From Halodesulfovibrio aestuarii DSM 17919 = ATCC 29578 (GTDB lineage: Bacteria > Desulfobacterota > Desulfovibrionia > Desulfovibrionales > Desulfovibrionaceae), in NCBI RefSeq assembly GCF_000384815.1, contig NZ_ARQF01000019.1, forward strand, positions 419,189 through 483,188: a stretch of 64,000 bases of DNA, written 5' to 3'. Within the stretch, counting starts at the first letter, position 1, and every line of letters begins with the position of its first letter. Positions 30,880-38,586 of this stretch are shown piece after piece. Under the pieces are notes generated by a model. The model saw nothing but the letters and a program-made list of their open reading frames with translations, did no database searches and was not told where the DNA came from. The translations under genes were made by a program, and so were the position numbers.

Positions 30880-32960
30880 TTCCGGAGCTGAAAATGCCTA
30901 CTAAAACGAATGACTATGAGCTTCCCGTTACGCAGGATAAGCGCTCTCGTCTAAAATGGTTCGGCATCGCTGTGCTTTCCGCTATTGTTGTCATCTCTGC
31001 CACCCTATGCTTCATCCACATAAAGAATGAAGAAGCAGGACTGAATGATCGTCTGGAAAAACAGCAAAAACTGTTGGCAGCTGCCCGGCTGGAAAGCATT
31101 AACAACTGGCTGCTGGCAATGGCTGAACAAGGCGACAGGCTCATCAATGCTGATCTGTTCCGTCTGTTTGCTTCAGAAGTAAATGTTCTGGGTGATAATA
31201 TCGGCAGCTTATACGCAGAAGAAGGCACTCAAGGGGACGAGTCTTCCCTTGCGCAGCAACTCCCGATGATGCGTAACCTGCTCGACGAGTTTTCCAGCTA
31301 TGCCGGTTTTGCTGACGGGCGGATTATCAACCGCTTTGGTCAAACCTATATCGCCACCAATGCCAACGTAACTGCTCTTACGCAGGAACAGCTTGATATG
31401 GTGAATGATGTACTGGCAAATCCGAAGGTACATTTCTCAACGGTACGCAGCAGCAGTAACGGGCTTGTTTTTGACATGTTCCTGCCTATTTTCCCGCCGG
31501 AATTTGAAGGCGAGTACACAAAGCCTATTTCTGTTCTCATGCTCTCCAAGCTTGCCTCCGGAAAAATTACAGAAATTATCTCCAGTTCACCGTTGGCAGA
31601 AGAAGGAAACACGACACATCTTGTTCAAAAAGCAAACGGTGTCTTACAGGATATACTTCCTTGGCAGCCGGAAGGAATAGCGGAAGTCGCTCCTTCATTC
31701 GGCAAAATAGACGCAGACATCCTGCCATTTTCATTGCGCAAAAACCTGAGCCAAACCGCCAAGGGATATTCCTACGGCATCAAAGTTCCCAATACAGACT
31801 GGTGGGTCATTGAAGAAATTGATTATGACATAGCCCGCGCAGAGTTAAACAGTACAATCCGGACCACGCTCATAATTGAAGTTCTCACTATCGGTGCGTT
31901 CACACTAGTCATATTCCTGTTCTGGTGGCTGCTGGTTTCACAAGACAACAAAAAAATTGCAGAGAACTTTCGAGAGCTCGCAATGACAATCAAAGAACAA
32001 AAAATGTTCCTTGATTCCATCAATGACACTATTCCGGATTACATTGCTCTAAAAGACAATGAGGGCATATATCAGTATGTAAACCCGGCATTTGCTAAGG
32101 CTGTAGGGCGCACTGTTAAAGAAATGAAAGGACTGGATGACACGGCAGTCTTCGGCTATGCGACCGCAAACCGCCTTGCGTCCTCTGATCAACTCGTAAA
32201 TATGTCTGAAGAACCAATTAATATTACAGAGACACTCTATTTACAGTCCCAACGCTACGTTATGCAGATATCCAAGGCACCATTCTTTACCGGAGAAGGT
32301 TCGTTAAATGGCATTGTGTCTGTATTCCGCGATATTACCGCAGCTGTTGAAGCAGAAGAACAGCGAAAACAGGCAGAACAGCAGACCATTACCGCGCTGG
32401 CAAGCACCATTGAGCATATTGACCCATATCTCGGCGGGCACACCCGTATGCTCGAATCGATTTCTGTTGAACTTGCCCGCAGCATGAACATGAGCGATGC
32501 AGAAATATCCACCATAGAGGCGGCAGCAAACCTGTCCCAGATCGGTAAGCTATTTGTGCCGCGTGAAATTCTGCTGAAACCGGGCGCGCTAACTCCGGAA
32601 GAAAAAGCTGAAATGGAAAAACATGCACTGCATGCAAAAGAAGTGCTTGGCAGTATCGAGTTCGGTCTTCCTGTTGTAGAAACAGTTACGCAAATGAACG
32701 AAAAGCTAGACGGATCCGGCTATCCGGAAAAACTGCAACATGATGAAATTATCCCTCCGGCCAAACTGCTCGGGCTTACAAACACATTCTGCGCACTCAT
32801 CAGACCTCGTGCGTACCGCCCTGCACTATCCGTCGAAAACGCATTCGAGATTTTAAAAGAGATGGAGAATTTCTACGACCAAGAAATGATTTTTGCCCTC
32901 GAACGTCTGCTCAACACTCGATTTGGTGAAGATTTCATTGAAGAAGTAAAGGCAATATAA
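30876..32960 (+). CDS. Membrane receptor with PAS and degenerate HD-GYP domain (possible LapD counterpart)
   Basis: 694 residues: TM1 (about 29-47), a large periplasmic Cache-like region (about 50-328, with TDWWVIEE near its end), TM2 (about 331-353), PAS (about 372-485) and an HD-GYP-like C-terminus (about 505-690). GYP is kept (DGSGYP, 612-617), as are GHTR and a downstream His, but the catalytic HD is Ser554-Gln555, the HH of HHE is Met607-Asn608, and the DxFDAL motif is NTFCAL. It therefore probably does not hydrolyse cyclic-di-GMP. Coupling to lapG suggests a sensor controlling the protease, as LapD does elsewhere. The start may be 30876 or the ATG at 30894, which has CGGAG before it. 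Confidence 0.85.
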   Translation: MIPELKMPTKTNDYELPVTQDKRSRLKWFGIAVLSAIVVISATLCFIHIKNEEAGLNDRLEKQQKLLAAARLESINNWLLAMAEQGDRLINADLFRLFASEVNVLGDNIGSLYAEEGTQGDESSLAQQLPMMRNLLDEFSSYAGFADGRIINRFGQTYIATNANVTALTQEQLDMVNDVLANPKVHFSTVRSSSNGLVFDMFLPIFPPEFEGEYTKPISVLMLSKLASGKITEIISSSPLAEEGNTTHLVQKANGVLQDILPWQPEGIAEVAPSFGKIDADILPFSLRKNLSQTAKGYSYGIKVPNTDWWVIEEIDYDIARAELNSTIRTTLIIEVLTIGAFTLVIFLFWWLLVSQDNKKIAENFRELAMTIKEQKMFLDSINDTIPDYIALKDNEGIYQYVNPAFAKAVGRTVKEMKGLDDTAVFGYATANRLASSDQLVNMSEEPINITETLYLQSQRYVMQISKAPFFTGEGSLNGIVSVFRDITAAVEAEEQRKQAEQQTITALASTIEHIDPYLGGHTRMLESISVELARSMNMSDAEISTIEAAANLSQIGKLFVPREILLKPGALTPEEKAEMEKHALHAKEVLGSIEFGLPVVETVTQMNEKLDGSGYPEKLQHDEIIPPAKLLGLTNTFCALIRPRAYRPALSVENAFEILKEMENFYDQEMIFALERLLNTRFGEDFIEEVKAI

Positions 32961-33067
32961 CAGGCTGTTACATCACGCATCACTGCAACCTGTGCGGCGG
33001 CGAAGAAGCGTTTCATGCGTGTTTTTTGACTTTTTATAAAAAAAAATCACTTTTTTTAAAAAAGTAC

Positions 33068-33096
33068 TTGCCAACACGCCGGTCTTTCTCTAAACC
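33068..33096 (+). promoter_or_regulatory. Promoter candidate for the tRNA-Phe pair
   Basis: TTGCCA (33068-33073), 17 bases, TAAACC (33091-33096), ending 10 bases before the first tRNA. The -35 box is good, the -10 box poor. Confidence 0.45.
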
Positions 33097-33106
33097 TTCC
33101 ACCTGT

Positions 33107-33182
33107 GCCGCGATAGCTCAGTTGGTAGAGCAGGGGATTGAAAATCCCCGTGTCCGCAGTTCAATTCTGTGTCGCGGCACCA
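33107..33182 (+). tRNA. tRNA-Phe (GAA), copy 1
   Basis: 76 bases with the acceptor pair GCCGCGA/TCGCGGC, discriminator A and encoded CCA. The D loop reads AGCTCAGTTGGTAGAGC, the anticodon stem GGGGA/TCCCC frames TTGAAAA, and the T arm has TTCAATT. Anticodon GAA gives Phe. A perfect 18-base palindrome (33180-33197) begins at the CCA end and may guide 3' processing. Confidence 0.97.
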
Positions 33183-33251
33183 TCTTCATGAAGATGGCTG
33201 CATTTTTTACTTGCAACATATGTCACCTTCCTGTAGATAATTTCTCGTCGT

Positions 33252-33327
33252 GCCGCGATAGCTCAGTTGGTAGAGCAGGGGATTGAAAATCCCCGTGTCC
33301 GCAGTTCAATTCTGTGTCGCGGCACCA
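33252..33327 (+). tRNA. tRNA-Phe (GAA), copy 2
   Basis: Identical in all 76 bases to the copy 145 bases upstream, including CCA. No separate promoter is evident, so both are probably one transcript ended by the terminator at 33341. Confidence 0.97.
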
Positions 33328-33340
33328 CTTGTAAAATTAT

Positions 33341-33368
33341 GACCCGCTTTTAGCGGGTCTTTTTTTTT
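33341..33368 (+). terminator. Terminator after tRNA-Phe genes
   Basis: GACCCGC/GCGGGTC stem with TTTTA loop followed by nine T. Confidence 0.93.
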
Positions 33369-33537
33369 ACTCATTTTATTTGCTTTCACGTAATGTACAC
33401 GCCGTCGGCTCATGGCTTCAAAATCCCGACAATCAAAATTCCTTCCAGACGATGTCCGCTTCCCCTCCCCTATAGATGAAAAGCGTCATAGTACCTGTTC
33501 TCACAGACACTCTTGCCCACTGACAGCACATAGCTAC

Positions 33538-34938
33538 CTACTCAGAATACGGTCTTGCCATATGCATAGAATCCATAGCCTCATCAAATTCCTTTTCTTC
33601 AAGCAAGCCCTCTTCAAGCACCACTTCTTTAAGCGTTCTATCCTGTTCAAAGGCCTTTTTTGCTACCGCAGCTGCCTTATCGTATCCGATAGCCGGAGTT
33701 AACGCCGTCACAAGCATAAGAGACGATGACAAATACTCCTCAATTTTCCGAGCATTCAATTCCAGCCCCGCCACTGCGTACTGTGTAAACATACGGGTAG
33801 CATCTGTGATCAAGCGGATCGACGTAAGCAGGTTGTAAATCATTAACGGACGATACACATTAAGCTGCATAACACCCTGCGACCCTGCAAAGGCCAATGA
33901 TGAATCAAGCCCCATCACTTGCACACACACCATCGCCAACGCTTCGCACTGAGTGGGATTCACCTTGCCGGGCATAATAGAAGAGCCGGGTTCATTGGCC
34001 GGAAGAACATATTCACCGATTCCCGCACGAGGACCGGAAGAAAGCAGGGCAATATCATTTGCTATTTTGAGCAAACTACACGCCAGAGTTCGGACAGCAC
34101 CGGATGCGGAAACAATCTCATCACTGGATGCCAGCCCTGCAAAAGTATTCTCCATTTGGGTAAATGGAATTCCTATATATTCAGCAAGGTGTCCTATGGC
34201 GCGTTTTGCAAATCCCTTTGGTGCATTCAGCCCTGTTCCGATGGCAGTGCCCCCCAAAGGAAGCATGTGCAGCTGCGGCAGGATTTGCTCCAGCCGAACC
34301 AGATCAGCCTCAAGTTGATATGCAAAAGCGGAGAGTTCCTGTCCTACGGTCATAGGGACAGCATCCTGCCTGTGCGTCCGGCCTAGCTTGGGAACATCTG
34401 TCCACAAGGCAGCCTTTTCCTCAAGAGTCCGGATGAGCCCTTCAATGGCAGGAGTTAAATAATATTCTATGGCTATGGCTGCCGCCACATTCATAGCACT
34501 CGGGAAAACATCATTGGAAGACTGCGAGCGGTTCACGTGATCATTGGGATGTACCGGCGACTTGCTTCCGAGAAGGCTGCCGGCCATCTCGTTTGCACGG
34601 TTAGCAATCACCTCGTTCACATTCATGTTCGTCTGTGTCCCACTGCCCGTCTGCCACACATGAAGTGGAAATTGAGCATCATGCCCGCCGTTACAAATTT
34701 CATCCGCCACTTCGACAATCAGGTGACCAATGTCTTCTGCAAGCACACCTAACTCTACGTTAGCATGTGCTGCTGCCTTTTTAATATGAGCAAGAGCAAC
34801 AATGACCTCCAATGGAATCCGTTCCGCACCTATGGCAAAGTGCTGCAACGACCGCTGTGTCTGCGCCCCCCAGTAACAATCTTCAGGCACCTCAATACTG
34901 CCCATTGAATCAGATTCAATCCGGATCCCCTGCGTCAT
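33538..34938 (-). CDS. fumC: Class II fumarate hydratase
   Basis: Interconverts fumarate and L-malate; in incomplete oxidisers it serves the partial TCA cycle and fumarate metabolism. The superfamily signature GSSIMPGKVNP is present near residue 315, as are the substrate motifs SSNDVFPSAMN near 140 and GRTHRQDAVP near 187. The 466 residues match FumC. The start ATG follows AGGGAGT by 5 bases, and a longer frame to 35010 lacks a site. Aspartase shares the fold, but the sequence around the signature reads as fumarase. The HxlR gene lies 120 bases upstream on the same strand. Confidence 0.93.
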   Translation of the reverse strand: MTQGIRIESDSMGSIEVPEDCYWGAQTQRSLQHFAIGAERIPLEVIVALAHIKKAAAHANVELGVLAEDIGHLIVEVADEICNGGHDAQFPLHVWQTGSGTQTNMNVNEVIANRANEMAGSLLGSKSPVHPNDHVNRSQSSNDVFPSAMNVAAAIAIEYYLTPAIEGLIRTLEEKAALWTDVPKLGRTHRQDAVPMTVGQELSAFAYQLEADLVRLEQILPQLHMLPLGGTAIGTGLNAPKGFAKRAIGHLAEYIGIPFTQMENTFAGLASSDEIVSASGAVRTLACSLLKIANDIALLSSGPRAGIGEYVLPANEPGSSIMPGKVNPTQCEALAMVCVQVMGLDSSLAFAGSQGVMQLNVYRPLMIYNLLTSIRLITDATRMFTQYAVAGLELNARKIEEYLSSSLMLVTALTPAIGYDKAAAVAKKAFEQDRTLKEVVLEEGLLEEKEFDEAMDSMHMARPYSE

Positions 34939-35058
34939 GATTACTCCCTGATCAAACGTTACATACGACAAAGCCACCTTTCCAAACCAAATGAGCCAGC
35001 CCCCTGCCAAAACTATAACAGTAGAAAATTCAGAGTACTGTTTTGTGTTGCACTTCTA

Positions 35059-35409
35059 TCAATCTGCACCCCGGGCACAGGGATGCTCACAACCCAACTC
35101 ATCAATTGCCCAGTCATGCAGCATTTTTAAAATTGAAAGTCCACTCCGTCCTAAATCTGTAAGAGCATATTCAACACGCGGCGGCACCTCTGGATACACT
35201 GTACGGATAAGTAACCCGTCTCGTTCCATCTCCTTAAGCTGCTGTGTCAGCATCTTCTGACTTACCCCCGGAACAATACGCTCCAGCTCTTTATATCGTT
35301 TGCCCCCCTCACCCAGATGCCAGAGTATCAGGCTCTTCCATTTTCCACTGATCACATCCATGCCCACTTCTACAGGGCATCGATATTCCTTGCCGTTCCA
35401 CATAATCAT
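35059..35409 (-). CDS. HxlR-family transcriptional regulator
   Basis: Small winged-helix regulator of about 116 residues. Typical HxlR features: N-terminal CPVEVGMDVISGKWKSLIL with the single conserved Cys, the recognition region PGVSQKMLTQQLKEMERDG, and wing EVPPRVEYALTDLG. Members of this family often respond to electrophiles or redox state through that Cys. The ATG at 35409 follows GAGGGA by 11 bases; upstream frame extension lacks support. It is divergent from a nitroreductase gene, a common target arrangement, with repeated CTTACCAAAA sites in the shared spacer. Confidence 0.88.
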   Translation of the reverse strand: MIMWNGKEYRCPVEVGMDVISGKWKSLILWHLGEGGKRYKELERIVPGVSQKMLTQQLKEMERDGLLIRTVYPEVPPRVEYALTDLGRSGLSILKMLHDWAIDELGCEHPCARGAD

Positions 35410-35450
35410 AAAAAAAATTATCCCTCGAAAACACGCTATTACCAACAAAA

Positions 35451-35466
35451 CTTACCAAAAGGTATG
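35451..35466. promoter_or_regulatory. Operator candidate 1 for the HxlR regulator
   Basis: Contains TTACC-AAAA-GGTAT, an inverted repeat beside the regulator's start. Its left half CTTACCAAAA recurs at 35611. Confidence 0.4.
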
Positions 35467-35595
35467 CTGTAGAGGAAAAGGTGCCTTCTTGTTCTTTAAA
35501 AATAACATGTTATATATAGTGCGTGAAGTAAAATGAAAACATTACGAGATTACTTACGCCCTTGGTAGAAATCAGGTTAAACCGCAGCCTTTTTA

Positions 35596-35620
35596 TGGTA
35601 CAATCAACCCCTTACCAAAA
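35596..35620. promoter_or_regulatory. Operator candidate 2 ahead of the nitroreductase
   Basis: TGGTA, 11 bases, TACCA, with the right part identical to CTTACCAAAA at 35451. It ends 26 bases before the nitroreductase start, where a repressor would block transcription. Confidence 0.4.
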
Positions 35621-35646
35621 ATCACCATATTTTTTCAGGAGAGAAC

Positions 35647-36156
35647 ATGAACGTACTTGAAGCTATTGCCAACCGCCGCTCCATACGCAGATTTACAACT
35701 GAAGTAGTCAGTGAAGAAAACATCAACACCCTCCTCAAAGCCGCCATGGCAGCCCCAAGTGCCGGTAACGAACAGCCTTGGCAATTCATTGTAATTGACG
35801 ATAAAAAACTGCTTGAAAAAACTGCAAAGCTCAGTCCATATATCGGCATGGCTGCAAAATCTCCTCTATCCATAATGGTTCTAGGTGACCGCAGCGTAGA
35901 AAAATACCCCGGAAACTGGATGCTCGATTGCTCCGCAGCTATTCAGAACTTACTTCTTGCAGCGCATAGCGAAGGACTTGGCGCTGTGTGGTGCGGGTTA
36001 TGGCCGGAAGAAGACCGCGTAAATGCAGCCCGCTCACTGGTTAATGCACCGGAGAACGTTGTGCCTCTCGCTGTTATTGTACTTGGACACCCTGATCAGG
36101 ACTTGCAAGCTCAGGACAGATTCGATGCAACCCGTGTTCACAGAAACACATGGTAG
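35647..36156 (+). CDS. Nitroreductase-family flavoprotein
   Basis: FMN-dependent oxidoreductase of 169 residues. The FMN-binding start NRRSIRRFT (residues 8-16), AAPSAGNEQPWQF near 36 and GAVWCGLWP near 115 identify the family. Such enzymes reduce nitro or quinone compounds with NAD(P)H. A ribosome site (CAGGAGAG) precedes the ATG. The divergent HxlR gene is the likely regulator. Physiological substrate unknown. Confidence 0.9.
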   Translation: MNVLEAIANRRSIRRFTTEVVSEENINTLLKAAMAAPSAGNEQPWQFIVIDDKKLLEKTAKLSPYIGMAAKSPLSIMVLGDRSVEKYPGNWMLDCSAAIQNLLLAAHSEGLGAVWCGLWPEEDRVNAARSLVNAPENVVPLAVIVLGHPDQDLQAQDRFDATRVHRNTW

Positions 36157-36334
36157 TACAGTAACGAACTTGCACAAAATGAAGCAAAAGGCGTTTTTGA
36201 AACAAAAAGAGGGTTGTTCCCTCCAAAATCAAGTCATTTATGCTGAGCTCATTATATAGGCGATTTTATATCATGTAAATTCATCATGTTACATACGACT
36301 TTTGGCTTATTTAACAAAAATTTTAAATTTCGTA

Positions 36335-36364
36335 TTGACATAAATCGCCTCTCGTCACTATTCT
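36335..36364 (+). promoter_or_regulatory. Promoter of the aromatic supraoperon
   Basis: TTGACA (36335-36340, perfect -35), 18-base spacer, TATTCT (36359-36364). Transcription would begin near 36371, 38 bases before the leader peptide ATG. Confidence 0.7.
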
Positions 36365-36408
36365 TCAGCATCGAATTTAACAAACTTGTTAAGGAAATCA
36401 GAAACACC

Positions 36409-36516
36409 ATGAACGCAATCTTTGCCAAACCAGCTTCTTACGAAACCAACTTTTATTTTTGGTTCTTCTTTAGCTATGGCAAAGCCCGTGGCCGGTTTTC
36501 TGGTGCCTTCTTGTAA
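36409..36516 (+). CDS. Aromatic leader peptide (Phe/Tyr/Trp), 35 residues
   Basis: Short peptide whose translation is predicted to sense charged tRNA-Phe, tRNA-Tyr and tRNA-Trp. Residues 15-23 read FYFWFFFSY, eight aromatics in nine; in all 12 of 35 residues are aromatic. AAGGA lies 13 bases before the ATG, longer than ideal. The coding region includes the 5' strand of an antiterminator (GCCCGTGGC, 36484-36492), and its stop is 29 bases before a strong terminator. It lies between a good promoter and the twelve-gene aromatic operon. The peptide itself is not expected to have another function. Confidence 0.85.
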   Translation: MNAIFAKPASYETNFYFWFFFSYGKARGRFSGAFL

Positions 36517-36557
36517 GCAAACATTCGACACCAACTAGAAAACTTAGAGCCGCGGGC
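36484..36557 (+). promoter_or_regulatory. Antiterminator of the aromatic attenuator
   Basis: GCCCGTGGC (36484-36492) pairs over 9 bp (one G-U) with GCCGCGGGC (36549-36557), the 5' arm of the terminator. The enclosed RNA adds GTTTTCT/AGAAAAC and GGTG/CACC pairs (36495-36505 with 36529-36543). It excludes the terminator. Confidence 0.75.
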
Positions 36558-36581
36558 ACACAGCCTGCGGCTCTTTTTTTT
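36546..36581 (+). terminator. Attenuator terminator of the aromatic supraoperon
   Basis: AGAGCCGCGGGC (36546-36557) pairs with GCCTGCGGCTCT (36563-36574) with one G-U pair and an ACACA loop, then eight T. It lies between the leader peptide and the first structural gene. Confidence 0.92.
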
Positions 36582-36787
36582 ATGCGCAAGCTGTGGCGGC
36601 CAACCCTAAAACTTCATTGAACCACTTGATAAGAAAATGCCCTTTTAGCAACTATGCCAAACGCCCAAAGATTGATAAAAGATCGGGCAAGCAAAACAAA
36701 ACTGGTTTTTTGCTGCATAATGCTAACAACAATGCATTCTAACTTACCGGGTGATTGCTTCACTGAGTACACGCTAAGGAGAATACG

Positions 36788-37588
36788 ATGGAAATTGGCA
36801 AGAAGATCCGCATGGAGCGCATCATCAACAGAGTCACCGGACGAACAATCATTGTTCCTATGGATCACGGTGTTTCTGTAGGCCCGATTGACGGACTTGT
36901 AGATATGCGGAAAGCTGTCAGTAACATTGCAGAAGGTGGCGCAGACGCCGTACTGATGCACAAAGGGCTTGTTCGCTGCGGTCACCGTGCAGGCGGACGT
37001 GACGTTGGACTTATCGTTCATCTCTCAAGCTCAACGTCCCTTTCACCTACACCTAATGCTAAAATACTTACTGCAACCGTTGAAGATGCAATTAAACACG
37101 GTGCAGACGGTGTATCCGTTCACGTTAACCTAGGCGATGAAACAGAAAGCCAAATGCTGGCAGACCTCGGCAAAGTGTCCGCGATTGCAAACGAATGGGG
37201 CATCCCGCTTCTCGCAATGATGTACGCCCGTGGCAAACACATCCACAATTCTTACGACGCCACACACATCGCCCATTGTGCCCGTGTTGCGGTAGAATTA
37301 GGCGCAGACATCGTCAAAGTTTCCTACCCTGGCGATATTGACTCTTTCTCCCATGTTGTTGAAGCGTGCTGTGTACCTGTCGTTATCGCCGGTGGCGAAA
37401 AAATGAACTCCACCCGCGAATTCATCACCATGGTTCACGACTCTGTTCGCGCTGGCGGTGCCGGTCTTTCAGTCGGTCGTAACGTCTTCCAGCACAAAAA
37501 CAGTGCAATGCTCGTTAAAGCGCTCCGCGGCGTAGTGCATGAAGACTGGGATGTTGAGCAGGCAATGGAACTCGTAGGAAACGATTAA
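36788..37588 (+). CDS. 2-amino-3,7-dideoxy-D-threo-hept-6-ulosonate (ADTH) synthase, DhnA-type aldolase
   Basis: First enzyme of the alternative, archaeal-type entry to the shikimate pathway, condensing aspartate semialdehyde with a 6-deoxy-5-ketohexose phosphate. The 266-residue TIM barrel has PMDHGVSVGP near residue 25, the Schiff-base Lys in DIVKVSYPGD near 177 and the phosphate site VIAGGEK near 200. AAGGAG precedes the ATG. Followed by dehydroquinate synthase II, its pathway partner, and then pheA, aroA and tyrA; this context rules for ADTH synthase over a fructose-bisphosphate aldolase. The roughly 200-base gap before it (36582-36787) is leader RNA with no gene. Confidence 0.9.
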   Translation: MEIGKKIRMERIINRVTGRTIIVPMDHGVSVGPIDGLVDMRKAVSNIAEGGADAVLMHKGLVRCGHRAGGRDVGLIVHLSSSTSLSPTPNAKILTATVEDAIKHGADGVSVHVNLGDETESQMLADLGKVSAIANEWGIPLLAMMYARGKHIHNSYDATHIAHCARVAVELGADIVKVSYPGDIDSFSHVVEACCVPVVIAGGEKMNSTREFITMVHDSVRAGGAGLSVGRNVFQHKNSAMLVKALRGVVHEDWDVEQAMELVGND

Positions 37589-37613
37589 CCCGATATTATC
37601 CGGACTCAGAAAA

Positions 37614-38585
37614 ATGAAAAAAGTTCTCTTCGCAAGCGTACCGTTCAATAAAGATCACGTCACCCTCGCTCTGGAATCTGGCGTTGATGGCATTATCGTA
37701 CCAGAAAAAGAAATGGCCGGAGTAGCCAGCCTGTCCCTCTGCACTGTACTCGCAGCAGAGTCTATGCCTGTCATTACGCTTACTGAAAAAAGTGTTGAAG
37801 AAGAGGCAGTAGAACGTCTGAAAAAAGGCGAGCAAGTCATTATCGGTCACGGATGGGAAATTATCCCGATTGAAAATTTATTAGCGCAGTCTGACAACGT
37901 GCTGGTTGAAGCCAACACAGTCGAAGAAGCGCACCTTGCTTTCGGCATTCTTGAAAGAGGCGTAGAAGGCGTGGTTGTAACCGCAGATGGAATTACTCAA
38001 TTGAAGCAGATTATAGCACAATGCAAACTTTCCATGGGCACTTTAGACCTTGTTCCGGCAACAGTTACCGAGGTTCGTCCCTCCGGCTTAGGCCACCGAG
38101 TTTGTGTTGACACACTCTCCATCCTCAAGAGAGGTCAGGGTATGCTCGTCGGTAATTCTTCAGCCTTTACCTTCCTCGTCCACGCAGAAACCGAAAACAA
38201 TGAGTACGTAGCTGCCCGCCCGTTCCGTATCAATGCCGGTGCAGTGCATGCGTATACACAGCTTCCGCACGATAAAACAACATACCTTGAAGAACTTTCT
38301 TCCGGCGACGAAGTGCTCATCGTCAACCACGACGGAACAACTTCCACCGCAATCGTAGGACGCTGCAAAACAGAAGTACGTCCTATGCTGCTCATTAAAG
38401 CCGAAGTAAACGGGGTTGAAGGCGCAGTGTTCCTGCAGAATGCGGAAACCATTCGCGTAGTTGACACAAAAGGCAACCCGATCAGCGTTGTTAACGTAAA
38501 GAAAGGCGACGAAATTCTCGTTCGTACCGACATTGCGGGTCGTCATTTCGGCATGCGAATCGAAGAAGATATCAAGGAAGACTAA
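37614..38585 (+). CDS. 3-Dehydroquinate synthase II
   Basis: Converts ADTH to 3-dehydroquinate by NAD-dependent oxidative deamination and cyclisation, bypassing DAHP synthase and AroB. The 323 residues are typical of the archaeal AroB' family, with LDLVPATVTEVRPSGLGHRV near residue 145 and GMLVGNSSAFTFLVH near 178. It begins 25 bases after ADTH synthase and ends one base before pheA's start codon. In D. vulgaris the same pair heads the aromatic operon. Confidence 0.92.
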   Translation: MKKVLFASVPFNKDHVTLALESGVDGIIVPEKEMAGVASLSLCTVLAAESMPVITLTEKSVEEEAVERLKKGEQVIIGHGWEIIPIENLLAQSDNVLVEANTVEEAHLAFGILERGVEGVVVTADGITQLKQIIAQCKLSMGTLDLVPATVTEVRPSGLGHRVCVDTLSILKRGQGMLVGNSSAFTFLVHAETENNEYVAARPFRINAGAVHAYTQLPHDKTTYLEELSSGDEVLIVNHDGTTSTAIVGRCKTEVRPMLLIKAEVNGVEGAVFLQNAETIRVVDTKGNPISVVNVKKGDEILVRTDIAGRHFGMRIEEDIKED

Positions 38586-38586
38586 T

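Noticed and set aside
33026..33286. Open frame across the tRNA region
   Set aside because: It is formed by the two tRNA-Phe genes and their spacer.
33107..35000. tRNA-Phe as an integration site for a mobile element
   Set aside because: No integrase, no repeated tRNA 3' end downstream, and ordinary core genes follow.
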